Source: an uncultured Collinsella sp. (GTDB taxonomy: Bacteria > Actinomycetota > Coriobacteriia > Coriobacteriales > Coriobacteriaceae). From it: 22,244 nucleotides of DNA. The notes below the pieces were generated by a model. It saw only the letters and a program-made list of their open reading frames with translations. It was not told the origin of the DNA and did no database searches. This document shows, in pieces, positions 1-8,328 of this stretch; position 1 is the first letter of the stretch, and each line of letters begins with the position of its first letter. Location: assembly GCA_900762015.1 (NCBI GenBank), contig CAAFEX010000001.1, positions 1 to 22,244 on the forward strand, in the 5' to 3' direction. The translations under genes and the position numbers were made by a program.

Positions 1-88
1 AGACCCCCGCGAACTTCGCGGCGGCGGTCGGCCCCATGCCGTCCTCCGTCGCCAGGAGGAAGAGCTCGACCTTCTCCCTGCTGTACAT
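1..88 (-). CDS. IS3-family transposase, HTH subunit (orfA-like), N-terminal fragment
   Basis: An ATG at 88-86 is preceded by GGAGG with about 6 nt spacing and opens a frame that runs off the left edge after 29 residues. The visible N-terminus begins MYSREKVELFLLATEDG and continues with a Thr-Ala-Ala-Ala-Lys-Phe-Ala-Gly-Val segment. This looks like the first helices of the helix-turn-helix domain that starts IS3-type orfA proteins. In such elements orfA binds the inverted repeats, and a downstream orfB, usually reached by frameshifting, supplies the DDE catalytic core. Only the DNA-binding start is visible, so whether the transposase is intact cannot be judged. Confidence 0.6.
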   Translation of the reverse strand, partial: MYSREKVELFLLATEDGMGPTAAAKFAGV

Positions 89-142
89 GCGAACCTCCAG
101 TCCGGACCGCCCCGCGGTCCAACTTTCTGTCCGCACCCCCCA
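1..142 (-). mobile_element. 5' end of an IS3-family (IS150-like) insertion sequence, cut by the window edge
   Basis: Read on the minus strand, the outer end starts TG at 142-141. It runs through a G-rich stretch into AGAAAGTTGGACC (about 129-117), which resembles the AAAAAGTTGGAC segment typical of IS150-group terminal inverted repeats. A perfect 7-bp hairpin (104-110 with 114-120, loop CCC) follows. Then come a ribosome binding site and the start of a small HTH transposase frame (88 downwards). The other end of the element is outside the window, so its length, second inverted repeat and target duplication cannot be seen. The family call rests on the terminal motif and the orfA-like N-terminus. 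Confidence 0.6.
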
Positions 143-166
143 TGGTATAGCCTTTCTTGCAGATGG

Positions 167-547
167 CTACTGCATGGTTTCGGGGGCTACGAGGTCGAGC
201 ATCTCGTGCAGTTTGTCGCGCGTGACGCCCAGGGTTTCGGCTTGGCTTGCCGCTTTTGCAAGCAGCTCTTCGATATGGCAGAGCTGGTTTTCGCGCAAGA
301 GCTCCTGGTTGCCCTCGGCGAGAAAACAGCCCTTGCCCTGCACGGTGCAGATAAAGCCGAGTTGCTCCAGGTCGGCGTAGGCGCGCTTGGTGGTGATGAC
401 GCTCACGCCAAGATCGCTCGCGAGTGCGCGGATGCTGGGGAGTTTGGCTCCCGCAGCGAGCGTGCCCGAAAGGATCTGAGCTTTGACTTGCGAGGCTATT
501 TGCTCGTAGATGGGCTTGTCGCTCGAATTGGATAAGATGATGTCCAC
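167..547 (-). CDS. GntR-family transcriptional regulator, YtrA subfamily
   Basis: This 126-residue protein has an N-terminal winged helix-turn-helix (about residues 8-75, with KPIYEQIASQVKAQILSG, LPSIRALASDLGVS and TTKRAYADLEQLGF) and only about 50 more residues, mostly helical. That short tail is the YtrA subfamily architecture. These regulators usually repress a downstream ABC transporter operon that includes themselves. The start is GTG at 547-545, with AAGGAG 5 nt upstream. The expected transporter genes do not follow: an IS end lies 25 bp past the stop codon. The ligand cannot be inferred from sequence. Confidence 0.88.
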   Translation of the reverse strand: MDIILSNSSDKPIYEQIASQVKAQILSGTLAAGAKLPSIRALASDLGVSVITTKRAYADLEQLGFICTVQGKGCFLAEGNQELLRENQLCHIEELLAKAASQAETLGVTRDKLHEMLDLVAPETMQ

Positions 548-570
548 AGCGGCTCCTTAGCTGTTGAGCT

Positions 571-615
571 ACACGTGTATATAACCGGTAAGCACAGTAT
601 ATATACACTATACAC
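571..615 (-). promoter_or_regulatory. Probable GntR/YtrA operator overlapping the gntR promoter
   Basis: A perfect 9-bp inverted repeat, GTGTATATA (575-583) and TATATACAC (600-608), is separated by 16 bp. A smaller palindrome, ACACGTGT, lies at 571-578, and a further TATACAC at 609-615. On the minus strand a TTGCGT / TATACT pair with an 18-bp spacer overlaps the distal half-site. A repressor bound here would block its own promoter, as is usual for YtrA-type regulators. The site is seen directly; the regulator assignment is inferred from adjacency. Confidence 0.5.
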
Positions 616-709
616 AGTTACGCAAGAGGCAAATTCGGATTGGGCCGGCTGCCCGGGCCCTGACTGATGAATTTGTCCTGATAGGTGTCCTATGGCGAGG
701 TTTCGCGGC

Positions 710-715
710 TACAAT
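710..715 (+). promoter_or_regulatory. Possible -10 element for prfC
   Basis: TACAAT lies 47 bp upstream of the prfC start in the otherwise non-coding stretch between gntR and prfC. No convincing -35 hexamer sits 16-18 bp further upstream, so the assignment is weak. Confidence 0.3.
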
Positions 716-762
716 AGTGCGGTTACATCGACGTAATGCACTCAATGCAAGAAAGGATCCGC

Positions 763-2376
<1,614 letters not shown>

Positions 2377-2382
2377 CGCATC

Positions 2383-2412
2383 GGCGCGGTGGCCCTGCGG
2401 GGTTGCCGCGCC
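2383..2412 (+). terminator. GC-rich hairpin after prfC
   Basis: GGCGCGG (2383-2389) pairs perfectly with CCGCGCC (2406-2412), starting 7 nt past the prfC stop codon. There is no U tract afterwards, so it is either a weak or factor-assisted terminator or a 3'-end stabiliser. Confidence 0.4.
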
Positions 2413-2476
2413 GCTTGCTTGCCTGATGCCGTGTGACCGGCTATCATACCCACCGTCGTCTCAAGACCGGGGCGTC

Positions 2477-2526
2477 CGAGCAGTTCGGGTCCGATATCCT
2501 GCTCGTTAAACCTAAAACCAAAGGAG
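2477..2526 (+). ncRNA. Candidate preQ1-type riboswitch upstream of the queuosine-precursor transporter gene
   Basis: A 7-bp stem (CGAGCAG 2477-2483 with CTGCTCG 2499-2505) encloses a 15-nt loop beginning TTCGGGT. It is followed by an A-rich tail (2506-2522) that leads straight into the AAGGAG ribosome binding site. Class I preQ1 riboswitches have a short stem, a loop starting UUC, and an A-rich tail whose end pairs with the loop. Here loop GGU (2488-2490) can pair with ACC at 2517-2519 or 2510-2512, next to the ribosome binding site. The gene context, a YhhQ-type transporter, fits. The consensus is not fully met, so this is a candidate only. Confidence 0.35.
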
Positions 2527-2532
2527 TACATA

Positions 2533-3255
2533 ATGATCAAGAAGGTCATGGAGGACTACAAGGTCCTGTTGCGGAGCATTCCCGCGGCAACGGTTTCGCT
2601 GTTTTTCGTGAGCGTCATCATGATGAACCTGCTGGCCAACAAAGAGCTTATCAGCCTGCCGTATCTGGCGCTCGACTGTGGCTTTGTGGTGAGCTGGGTT
2701 TCGTTTTTGTGCCAGGACATGATCTGCAAGCGCTTTGGCGCCAAGGCATCCATCAAAATCTCTATCCTCGCGCTGCTGGTCAACCTGGCCGTCAGCCTGT
2801 GCTTTTGGGCATGCTCGCTCACGCCCGGTATGTGGGGCGCCTACTACGACACGGGCATGATCGAGGTCAACACTGCCCTTAACGCCACCATCGGCGGCAC
2901 CTGGTACGTGGTGCTGGGCTCTTCGCTGGCAATGCTCGTTTCTGCCGTGGTTAACTCCACGCTCAACCAGTCGCTCGGTCGTATGCTCAAAAAGAATAAC
3001 TTTGCGAGCTTTGCCTTTCGCTCCTATGTGTCCACGGGCGTTGGCCAGTTTATCGACAACCTGGTCTTTGCCATTGTAGTGAGCCACACGTTCTTTGGCT
3101 GGACGTGGGTACAGGTCCTTATGTGCTCGCTGACCGGCGCCGTTGCCGAGCTGCTGTGCGAGGTCTTCCTGAGCCCCGTGGGCTACAAGGTCGTGCGTGG
3201 CTGGGAGCGTGAGAATGTGGGCGCCGAGTATCTCGAGCGCCACGCAACCGCCTAA
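2533..3255 (+). CDS. Queuosine-precursor transporter, YhhQ/VUT (DUF165) family
   Basis: This 240-residue integral membrane protein has about six hydrophobic segments. Landmarks include VSVIMMNLLANKEL, VVSWVSFLCQDMICKRFG near residues 52-70, and GVGQFIDNLVFAIVV around residues 165-180. These match the VUT/YhhQ family. E. coli YhhQ imports preQ0/preQ1 precursors of the tRNA nucleoside queuosine, and I infer the same class of substrate here. The start at 2533 follows AAGGAG at 6 nt. An SDR gene follows 9 nt after the stop, and its ribosome binding site overlaps this stop codon (TAAGGAG), so the two are probably co-transcribed and coupled. No sequence feature proves the exact substrate. Confidence 0.82.
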   Translation: MIKKVMEDYKVLLRSIPAATVSLFFVSVIMMNLLANKELISLPYLALDCGFVVSWVSFLCQDMICKRFGAKASIKISILALLVNLAVSLCFWACSLTPGMWGAYYDTGMIEVNTALNATIGGTWYVVLGSSLAMLVSAVVNSTLNQSLGRMLKKNNFASFAFRSYVSTGVGQFIDNLVFAIVVSHTFFGWTWVQVLMCSLTGAVAELLCEVFLSPVGYKVVRGWERENVGAEYLERHATA

Positions 3256-3264
3256 GGAGCAAGT

Positions 3265-3945
3265 ATGCGGGTTTTGATCACGGGCGCTTCGGGCGGTATC
3301 GGAGCCGCGTGCGTGCAGCGCTTTTTGGACGAGGGTCACGAGGTCGTGGGCTTTGATCTGCTGCCGGCGGCGATCGAACACGAGCGCTACCGCCATCTGA
3401 TCGTTGATGTCCGCGAACCGGACTCGTTTCCAGACGACCTTGAACTCCAGGTAATCGTAAACGTTGCCGGTGCGCAGGATTCGGCCGACGACATCGCTGC
3501 CAACCTGCGTGGCACCATCAACGTGACCGAGCGCTATGCCTTTGTGGGGGAGGGACTTGCCGCCAAGCCGGCGCCGACTATCAAATCCGTGGTCAATGTG
3601 GGGTCGGCGAGCGGGCATACGGGATCGGAGTTTCCCGCCTATGCCGCCAGCAAGGGCGGCGTTATCGCCTACACCAAGAACCTTGCAAACCGCCTGGCAC
3701 CGCAGGCCATCGCCAACAGTGTGGACCCGGGCGGCGTTATCACGCCGCTCAACCGTTGCGTGATGGAAGACGAGCACCTGTGGAACCAGATTATGGAGCT
3801 CACGCCGCTTAAGCGCTGGGCCACCGCCCAAGAGATCGCCGAGTGGATCTACTTTGTGGGCGTGACCAACCGGTTTATGACCGGGCAGAGCCTGCTGATC
3901 GATGGCGGCGAGGCCGGCCGCACCCAGTTTATCTGGCCCGAGTAG
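3265..3945 (+). CDS. Short-chain dehydrogenase/reductase (SDR family)
   Basis: This is a classical SDR of 226 residues, slightly short for the family. It has a TGASGGIG nucleotide-binding loop (6-13), Asp31 at the end of strand beta-2 (favouring NAD(H) over NADP(H)), NVAG (66-69), a catalytic region with S114 and YAASK (Tyr126, Lys130), and a DPGG turn (154-157). The Ser-Tyr spacing is 12 rather than the usual 13, a minor shortening of the loop. The substrate cannot be told from sequence. It is translationally close to the upstream transporter (gap 9 nt), so it may act in the same process. A strong terminator follows immediately. Confidence 0.88.
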   Translation: MRVLITGASGGIGAACVQRFLDEGHEVVGFDLLPAAIEHERYRHLIVDVREPDSFPDDLELQVIVNVAGAQDSADDIAANLRGTINVTERYAFVGEGLAAKPAPTIKSVVNVGSASGHTGSEFPAYAASKGGVIAYTKNLANRLAPQAIANSVDPGGVITPLNRCVMEDEHLWNQIMELTPLKRWATAQEIAEWIYFVGVTNRFMTGQSLLIDGGEAGRTQFIWPE

Positions 3946-3948
3946 AAA

Positions 3949-3986
3949 ACGCGCCCGATGGCAAGATCGCCGTCGGGCGCGTTTTT
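3949..3986. terminator. Bidirectional intrinsic terminator between the SDR gene and ung
   Basis: A 14-bp stem (3949-3962 with 3969-3982, one G-U pair) with a 6-nt loop is followed by TTTTT (3982-3986) on the plus strand. On the minus strand it is followed by a TTTT tract (complement of 3946-3949). It serves the convergent SDR gene and ung. Confidence 0.92.
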
Positions 3987-3999
3987 GATGTATCGATTT

Positions 4000-4725
4000 T
4001 TAGCCGAGGCAAGTCCAGTTGACGGGGGTCGAGCCGTGCTGTTCTAGTAGCCGATTGGCAGCGGAGAAGGGGCGCGACCCCATAAAAGCGGGGAGTTCTG
4101 CCGTGGCACGGTTGGCCGAAAGCGGCGAGGGGTGCGTGGAGGCCAGACAGAACTTATCGGCTGTCTTGCCCGCGCCGGTCGCGGCGAGCTTGCCCTCAAC
4201 CATTTGCTGGGCAAAGCGGCCCCATGCCAAAAAGACTACCGGCTGGGGCAGCTGACAGCAGCGTTCGATAACGTAGTCGGTCAGGGTACTCCAGCCCAGT
4301 TTGGCGTGCGAGTTCGCGGCATGCTCGCGTACGGTGAGCGTGGTGTTGAGGAGCAGGACGCCCTGTTGTGCCCATGGGGTTAGATCTCCCGTGGCGGGAA
4401 TGGGGCAACCCAGATCGGCTTTGAGTTCCTTGTAGATGTTGCGCAGGCTCGGCGGCAACTTGGTTTGCGTCGCGGGGACCGAGAACGACAGCCCCATGGC
4501 CTGGTTGGGCCCGTGATAAGGGTCCTGACCTAAGATGACAACTTTGACCTGGTCGGCCGGCGTGTAGGCGAGGGCATTGAGAATGTCGTCTTGTGCCGGG
4601 TAGATGGTCTGCTCGGCACGCAAAAAGGCGACGCGCTCGAGCAGCTGGTTCGTAGTGTCACGTACCGGCTGCGGCGCATCGCCCAACCAAGTTGCTATGT
4701 TGCGGTCGCGGGTTGCGGTGTCCAT
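4000..4725 (-). CDS. ung: Uracil-DNA glycosylase, family 1
   Basis: Ung removes uracil from DNA as the first step of base excision repair. The 241-residue protein carries all family 1 signatures: the water-activating loop GQDPYHG (66-72, catalytic Asp68), LLLNTTLTVR (124-133), and the HPSPLSA minor-groove intercalation loop (198-204, catalytic His198). The start has AGGAG about 4 nt upstream on the minus strand. The length is close to the E. coli enzyme (229). It is separated by about 87 bp from the upstream transporter gene on the same strand. Confidence 0.97.
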   Translation of the reverse strand: MDTATRDRNIATWLGDAPQPVRDTTNQLLERVAFLRAEQTIYPAQDDILNALAYTPADQVKVVILGQDPYHGPNQAMGLSFSVPATQTKLPPSLRNIYKELKADLGCPIPATGDLTPWAQQGVLLLNTTLTVREHAANSHAKLGWSTLTDYVIERCCQLPQPVVFLAWGRFAQQMVEGKLAATGAGKTADKFCLASTHPSPLSANRATAELPAFMGSRPFSAANRLLEQHGSTPVNWTCLG

Positions 4726-4741
4726 GGGGCTCCTTTATGGC

Positions 4742-4802
4742 AGATGCTCTGTTGGCATCTATTGTAAAGGCGTCTGGAGATCTTTATGCCGCGGCTGCAT
4801 AA
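4742..4802 (-). promoter_or_regulatory. Two small inverted repeats upstream of ung
   Basis: AGATGC/GCATCT (4742-4747 and 4755-4760) can form a 6-bp hairpin in the ung leader or act as an operator. TTATGC/GCATAA (4784-4789 and 4797-4802) surrounds a CCGCGG centre just past the upstream gene's stop codon and could be a weak terminator. There is no U tract. The function is unproven. Confidence 0.25.
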
Positions 4803-4812
4803 GGAGTGGGGT

Positions 4813-5715
4813 CTACGAGACGTGCTCGGGCGCTCCTGCCATGCGGGCCTGTCCATGTGCACGAAGGTGCGGAAGCTCGACGGTTGCCACCATGACGCCG
4901 GTGAGGATGAGGGCGGCGCCAAAGAAGGCGATGGGACTCAGGACCTCGCCGACCAGGAAGAACGAGAAGACGGCGGAGCAGACCGGCTCGAGCGAGAAGG
5001 CGAAGCCGGTAGTCTCGGCGGGCACGTGGGGCTGCACGAGCGTCTGGGTGATAAAGCCGTAGGCAGAGCAGATGAGTGCGAGGGCAACGACGACCACGAT
5101 CTCGCTGGGCGTACTGGGAAGCGTGAAGCCGCCAAAGGTGAATGCGGCGATGCCCGAGAACAAGCCGCCAAAGCCCAGCTGCCAAACGCCCAGAGCAAGC
5201 GGATCGACTTCTTCGACAAACCGCTTGGCGACAATGATGTGTCCAGCGTAGATAAAGGCGGAGAGCAGCATGATGAGCGCGCCGGGATTCAGACTGGTAA
5301 AGTCGGCGCCCGAGAGCAGCAGCATGCCGCAGGTGACGATGGCCGTGCCGATGAGCACCTTGCGCTCGGGGGCGCGACGCAGCAGGGCGGCGTTGGCAAA
5401 CGGCACGATCACGACCGTCAGGCTCTGCAAAAAGCCGGCGGTGGAGGCGGAGGTGAGGCTGGAGCCCAGGCACATGCAGGTGAGCTCGGTTGCCATAATG
5501 GCGCCGATGATGGCGGCGCGGACCATAAGGTTACGGTTGATGCGGAACGCGTGCTTGTGGAAGAGCAGCAGGCAAGCCGCAAAGGCGATGATGCAGCGCA
5601 GCGCGACGATGCTCGTGGCGTTCATGCTGTCCATGCCGATCTTCATAAGGGGATACGAAAAGCCCCATGCGACGGGAACGGAAAATGAGAGCGCGATTGC
5701 TTTTTTGCGATCCAT
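4813..5715 (-). CDS. DMT-superfamily transporter, EamA domain protein
   Basis: This 300-residue protein has ten predicted membrane helices arranged as two EamA repeats. The first starts VAWGFSYPLMKIG near residue 14, the second around LSAFIYAGHIIVAKRF near residue 155. Such proteins export metabolites or amino acids, or occasionally import solutes, and the substrate is not recognisable here. The start follows AAGGAG closely. The gene is divergent from a LysR regulator gene 158 bp away, an arrangement in which the LysR protein commonly controls the transporter. Confidence 0.88.
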   Translation of the reverse strand: MDRKKAIALSFSVPVAWGFSYPLMKIGMDSMNATSIVALRCIIAFAACLLLFHKHAFRINRNLMVRAAIIGAIMATELTCMCLGSSLTSASTAGFLQSLTVVIVPFANAALLRRAPERKVLIGTAIVTCGMLLLSGADFTSLNPGALIMLLSAFIYAGHIIVAKRFVEEVDPLALGVWQLGFGGLFSGIAAFTFGGFTLPSTPSEIVVVVALALICSAYGFITQTLVQPHVPAETTGFAFSLEPVCSAVFSFFLVGEVLSPIAFFGAALILTGVMVATVELPHLRAHGQARMAGAPEHVS

Positions 5716-5873
5716 GGGACTCCTTTTGTTACAGAACGGTTTCGCAAAAAGGATTCTGCTCCCAGATGTGGATGTAGTAAAGCGAATGTATCTTCAGTAT
5801 GATTAAGAAATGCTAATGTTGACAGAAAAAGCCCTGGCAAAACGTTTTACGGCAACATCGATGGGGAGGCACG
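5716..5873. promoter_or_regulatory. Divergent control region between the EamA transporter and LysR genes
   Basis: This AT-richer stretch contains a near-palindrome, TCTTCAGTATGATTAAGA (about 5789-5806), with T-N11-A character typical of LysR sites. A TTGACA near 5819 points towards the lysR gene, though it lacks a good -10. On the minus strand CATACT with TGTCAA 17 bp upstream could drive the transporter. These are by-eye assignments without expression evidence. Confidence 0.35.
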
Positions 5874-6740
5874 ATGGCATCGCGGTATCAGATTGTATGT
5901 ATGGTGGTCGATTGCGGCAGTCTGAAACGTGCGGCGGACGAGCTGGGCTATACGCAAAGTGCGGTGAGCCAGGCCGTCAAGGCGCTCGAGCGCGAGCTGG
6001 GTACCACGCTTATCGAGCGCGGTAAGCAGGGTGTGTCGCTTACGCGCGATGGCAAGCAGTATCTGCCGTATCTGCGACAGATCGTAACTGCCGAGGCCGA
6101 GCTTGAGGGCAAACGTCAGGAGTTGCTGGGACTCTCCTCGACTGATATTCGTATCGCGACGTTTACCAACGTGAGTCGTACCGTGCTGCCGCGTGTGATC
6201 CGCGACTTTGGTGCGCTGCACCCGGGCGTACGCTTTACCCTCAAGCAGGGCGATTACACGCGCAACGCTCAATGGGTGCACGATGGCGTGGTTGACTTTT
6301 GCTTTACGGCGCGCGGGTTTACCGCTGGGCTCGAGAAGCGCGTGGTCTATCACGACGAGTTGGTGGCATTGTTGCCGACCGCGCATCCGCTGACGGCAAA
6401 GGAAAAGGTGACACTTGCCGACCTGGCGTCCGAGCCGTTTGTGCTGCTGGATGAGGGCGAACAGAGCCTGGTGCTCGATGCATTCGCGGCGCATGGGCTG
6501 TCGCCACACGTGACGAGTGAGGTAACCGACGACTACACCATCATGGCGATGGTGGAGGAGGGCCTAGGCGTGAGTATGCTGTATCGTCGTACCGTTGAGG
6601 GCATGCGGGCCGATATTCGTGTACGTCCCATCGTGCATGCTCCCTCGCGCGACGTGGTGGCAGCTTGGCGTAGCTGGGATACCATGCCTATCGCCACGAG
6701 GCGTTTTATCGACTATATGAGCTCGCATATTGTCAATTAA
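5874..6740 (+). CDS. LysR-family transcriptional regulator
   Basis: This 288-residue protein has the standard LysR layout. The N-terminal winged helix-turn-helix (about 1-60) includes GSLKRAADELGYTQSAVSQAVKALERELG, and a periplasmic-binding-like effector domain (about 90-285) follows. The start has GGGGAGG 5 nt upstream. The N-terminus is a few residues shorter than usual before the first helix, but no better upstream start exists. It is divergent from the EamA transporter gene, its most likely target. It converges on the MATE gene with only 27 bp between stop codons and no clear terminator. The effector is unknown. Confidence 0.93.
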   Translation: MASRYQIVCMVVDCGSLKRAADELGYTQSAVSQAVKALERELGTTLIERGKQGVSLTRDGKQYLPYLRQIVTAEAELEGKRQELLGLSSTDIRIATFTNVSRTVLPRVIRDFGALHPGVRFTLKQGDYTRNAQWVHDGVVDFCFTARGFTAGLEKRVVYHDELVALLPTAHPLTAKEKVTLADLASEPFVLLDEGEQSLVLDAFAAHGLSPHVTSEVTDDYTIMAMVEEGLGVSMLYRRTVEGMRADIRVRPIVHAPSRDVVAAWRSWDTMPIATRRFIDYMSSHIVN

Positions 6741-6767
6741 TGACTGGCGTGGTGTTGAGTGCGGTGT

Positions 6768-8150
6768 TTAGCGGGCTGTCGCTTTGGCTTGGGTGGCGCG
6801 ATAGGTGCGTGCCGGGTGGCAAAGTAGTACCGCCACGACCATAAAGAACGCCGTGGTGCCCAGGCTGATGGGGTAGACCATCATAATGTTCGCAAAGGTG
6901 CGGAAGTGCGGGAACACGCAGAATACCCAATAGAAGCGGATGCCGCAGACGCAGATCATGGTGATGAGGGCGGGCGTGAGCGAGATACCAAAGCCGCGCA
7001 GGTAGCCTGACATGTTTTCGTAGAACATGCTAAAGGCATACGCCGGGAAGATCGAACACACGCGGATATAGCCGATCGAGACGATGTTGGGATCGCTGTT
7101 AAAGAGCGACAAGATCTCGCGCCCCAGGCCGACAATAACGATAATCGTGGTGAGTGCAACGATACCGCCTTCGACCAGGCAGACCTTGAGCGTTTTAGTG
7201 CAGCGGCCGATCTGGCGGGCACCGTGGTTTTGTCCCACAAAGGTAGTGCAAGCCTGGCTAAAGCTGTTGAGCAGGTTGTAGCACACGTACTCCAGGCTCA
7301 TGGCGGCGCTCGATGCCGCCATGACCTCGGTGCCCAAGCTGTTGATGGCGGACTGGATGATGATGTTGGCGACGGCAAACACGGCGCTTTGGATGCCGGC
7401 GGGCAGGCCGATCTTGACGATGCGCTTGAGGGCGACGGGGTCGATAGCCAGGTCGCGAAGGGTGACGCGGACGACGGAGTCGGTCTTGAGCAGGCGAATA
7501 AAGAGCGTAGTGGCGCTGACGGTGTAGGCGATGGCGGTGGCGATGGCGACACCCGCGACGCCCCAGTGGAGTACGGGGACAAAGATGAGGTCCAGACCAA
7601 TGTTGAGGACGGTGGATACGGCAAGCGCCTGCAGCGGCATGCGGGTGATGCCGACGGAGCGGAAGATCGCGGCCTCAAAGTTGTAGAGCAAGATCGAGGG
7701 CATGCTGAGCAAAAAGACGCGCAGGTAGAGCGAAGCGAGGGGCATAGTCTCGGCGGGAACGTTGAGCGCGGCGAGCATGGGCTCGGCAAAGATCTCGCCC
7801 AGAGCGATGACGACAAAGCCCACAAGTGCCATAAGAATCGAGGTATGGACGGCGCGTTTGACCATGTTCTGATCGTTGCGGCCGATAGCATTGGCGATGA
7901 CCACGTTGGAGCCAAGCGACATGCCGATAAACAGGTTGAGCATAAGACTGGTAAGCGGAACATTGGAGCCGACCGCCGCCATGGCGAGGGTTCCCTGGTC
8001 GCCCGAGAAGTTACCGATAATGACCGTGGCGATGAGGTTCGACAGCTGCTCCAAGATGCTCGTGGCGGCCACGGGGAAGGCGAACAGGGGAATATTGCGC
8101 CACAGCGATCCGGTGGTCATGTCAATATGCTTAGATACGGTATCAGCCAT
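6768..8150 (-). CDS. MATE-family multidrug efflux transporter
   Basis: This 460-residue protein has about twelve hydrophobic segments in two related halves. The N-terminal stretch LFAFPVAATSILEQLSNLIATVIIGNF and the following LAMAAVGSNVPLTSLM match the start of MATE transporters, which exchange drugs or metabolites for Na+ or H+. The repeat begins near residue 245 (KIGLPAGIQSAVFAVANIIIQ). The start at 8150 has only a weak GAGAG site; an in-frame ATG ten codons in has none, so 8150 is kept. No regulator is adjacent on the same strand. Upstream lies an unusual hairpin before divergent rlmA. The substrate is unknown. Confidence 0.93.
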   Translation of the reverse strand: MADTVSKHIDMTTGSLWRNIPLFAFPVAATSILEQLSNLIATVIIGNFSGDQGTLAMAAVGSNVPLTSLMLNLFIGMSLGSNVVIANAIGRNDQNMVKRAVHTSILMALVGFVVIALGEIFAEPMLAALNVPAETMPLASLYLRVFLLSMPSILLYNFEAAIFRSVGITRMPLQALAVSTVLNIGLDLIFVPVLHWGVAGVAIATAIAYTVSATTLFIRLLKTDSVVRVTLRDLAIDPVALKRIVKIGLPAGIQSAVFAVANIIIQSAINSLGTEVMAASSAAMSLEYVCYNLLNSFSQACTTFVGQNHGARQIGRCTKTLKVCLVEGGIVALTTIIVIVGLGREILSLFNSDPNIVSIGYIRVCSIFPAYAFSMFYENMSGYLRGFGISLTPALITMICVCGIRFYWVFCVFPHFRTFANIMMVYPISLGTTAFFMVVAVLLCHPARTYRATQAKATAR

Positions 8151-8212
8151 ACGCTCTCAATCTCTAACGTGCTATATCGTGCTTATTTGCGCAGACGATG
8201 ATACTCCTAATC

Positions 8213-8272
8213 GACTAGTCGTTGGGGGCGTTCTTAAACGACTAGTCATTCAAGAACGTCCCCAATGACTAG
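8213..8272. repeat. Long imperfect hairpin with duplicated GACTAGTC palindrome
   Basis: Two 21-nt arms (8215-8235 and 8252-8272) are complementary at every position, with two G-U pairs. The 16-nt loop itself contains a second copy of the self-complementary octamer GACTAGTC (8213-8220 and 8240-8247). It lies between divergent MATE and rlmA promoters. It has no U tract, so it is not an obvious terminator. It may be a dispersed repeat or a multi-site operator. Confidence 0.7.
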
Positions 8273-8328
8273 GCGGGGAAGGCGTGCGACAATGGTGGGC
8301 GTTGTGTTGTTCGCGCTAAGGAGTTGCC

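Noticed and set aside
2512..3831. 439-codon minus-strand open frame across the transporter and SDR genes
   Set aside because: It spans two real genes on the other strand and shows no motif or translation start signal.
3265..3945. Bile-acid hydroxysteroid dehydrogenase
   Set aside because: Coriobacteriia encode such SDRs, but this one shows only general SDR motifs and does not resemble the Collinsella 7-beta enzyme as I recall it.
3949..3986. Treating this stem as another member of the GGGACAG hairpin set
   Set aside because: It lacks the core and has clear U tracts, so it is a normal intrinsic terminator.
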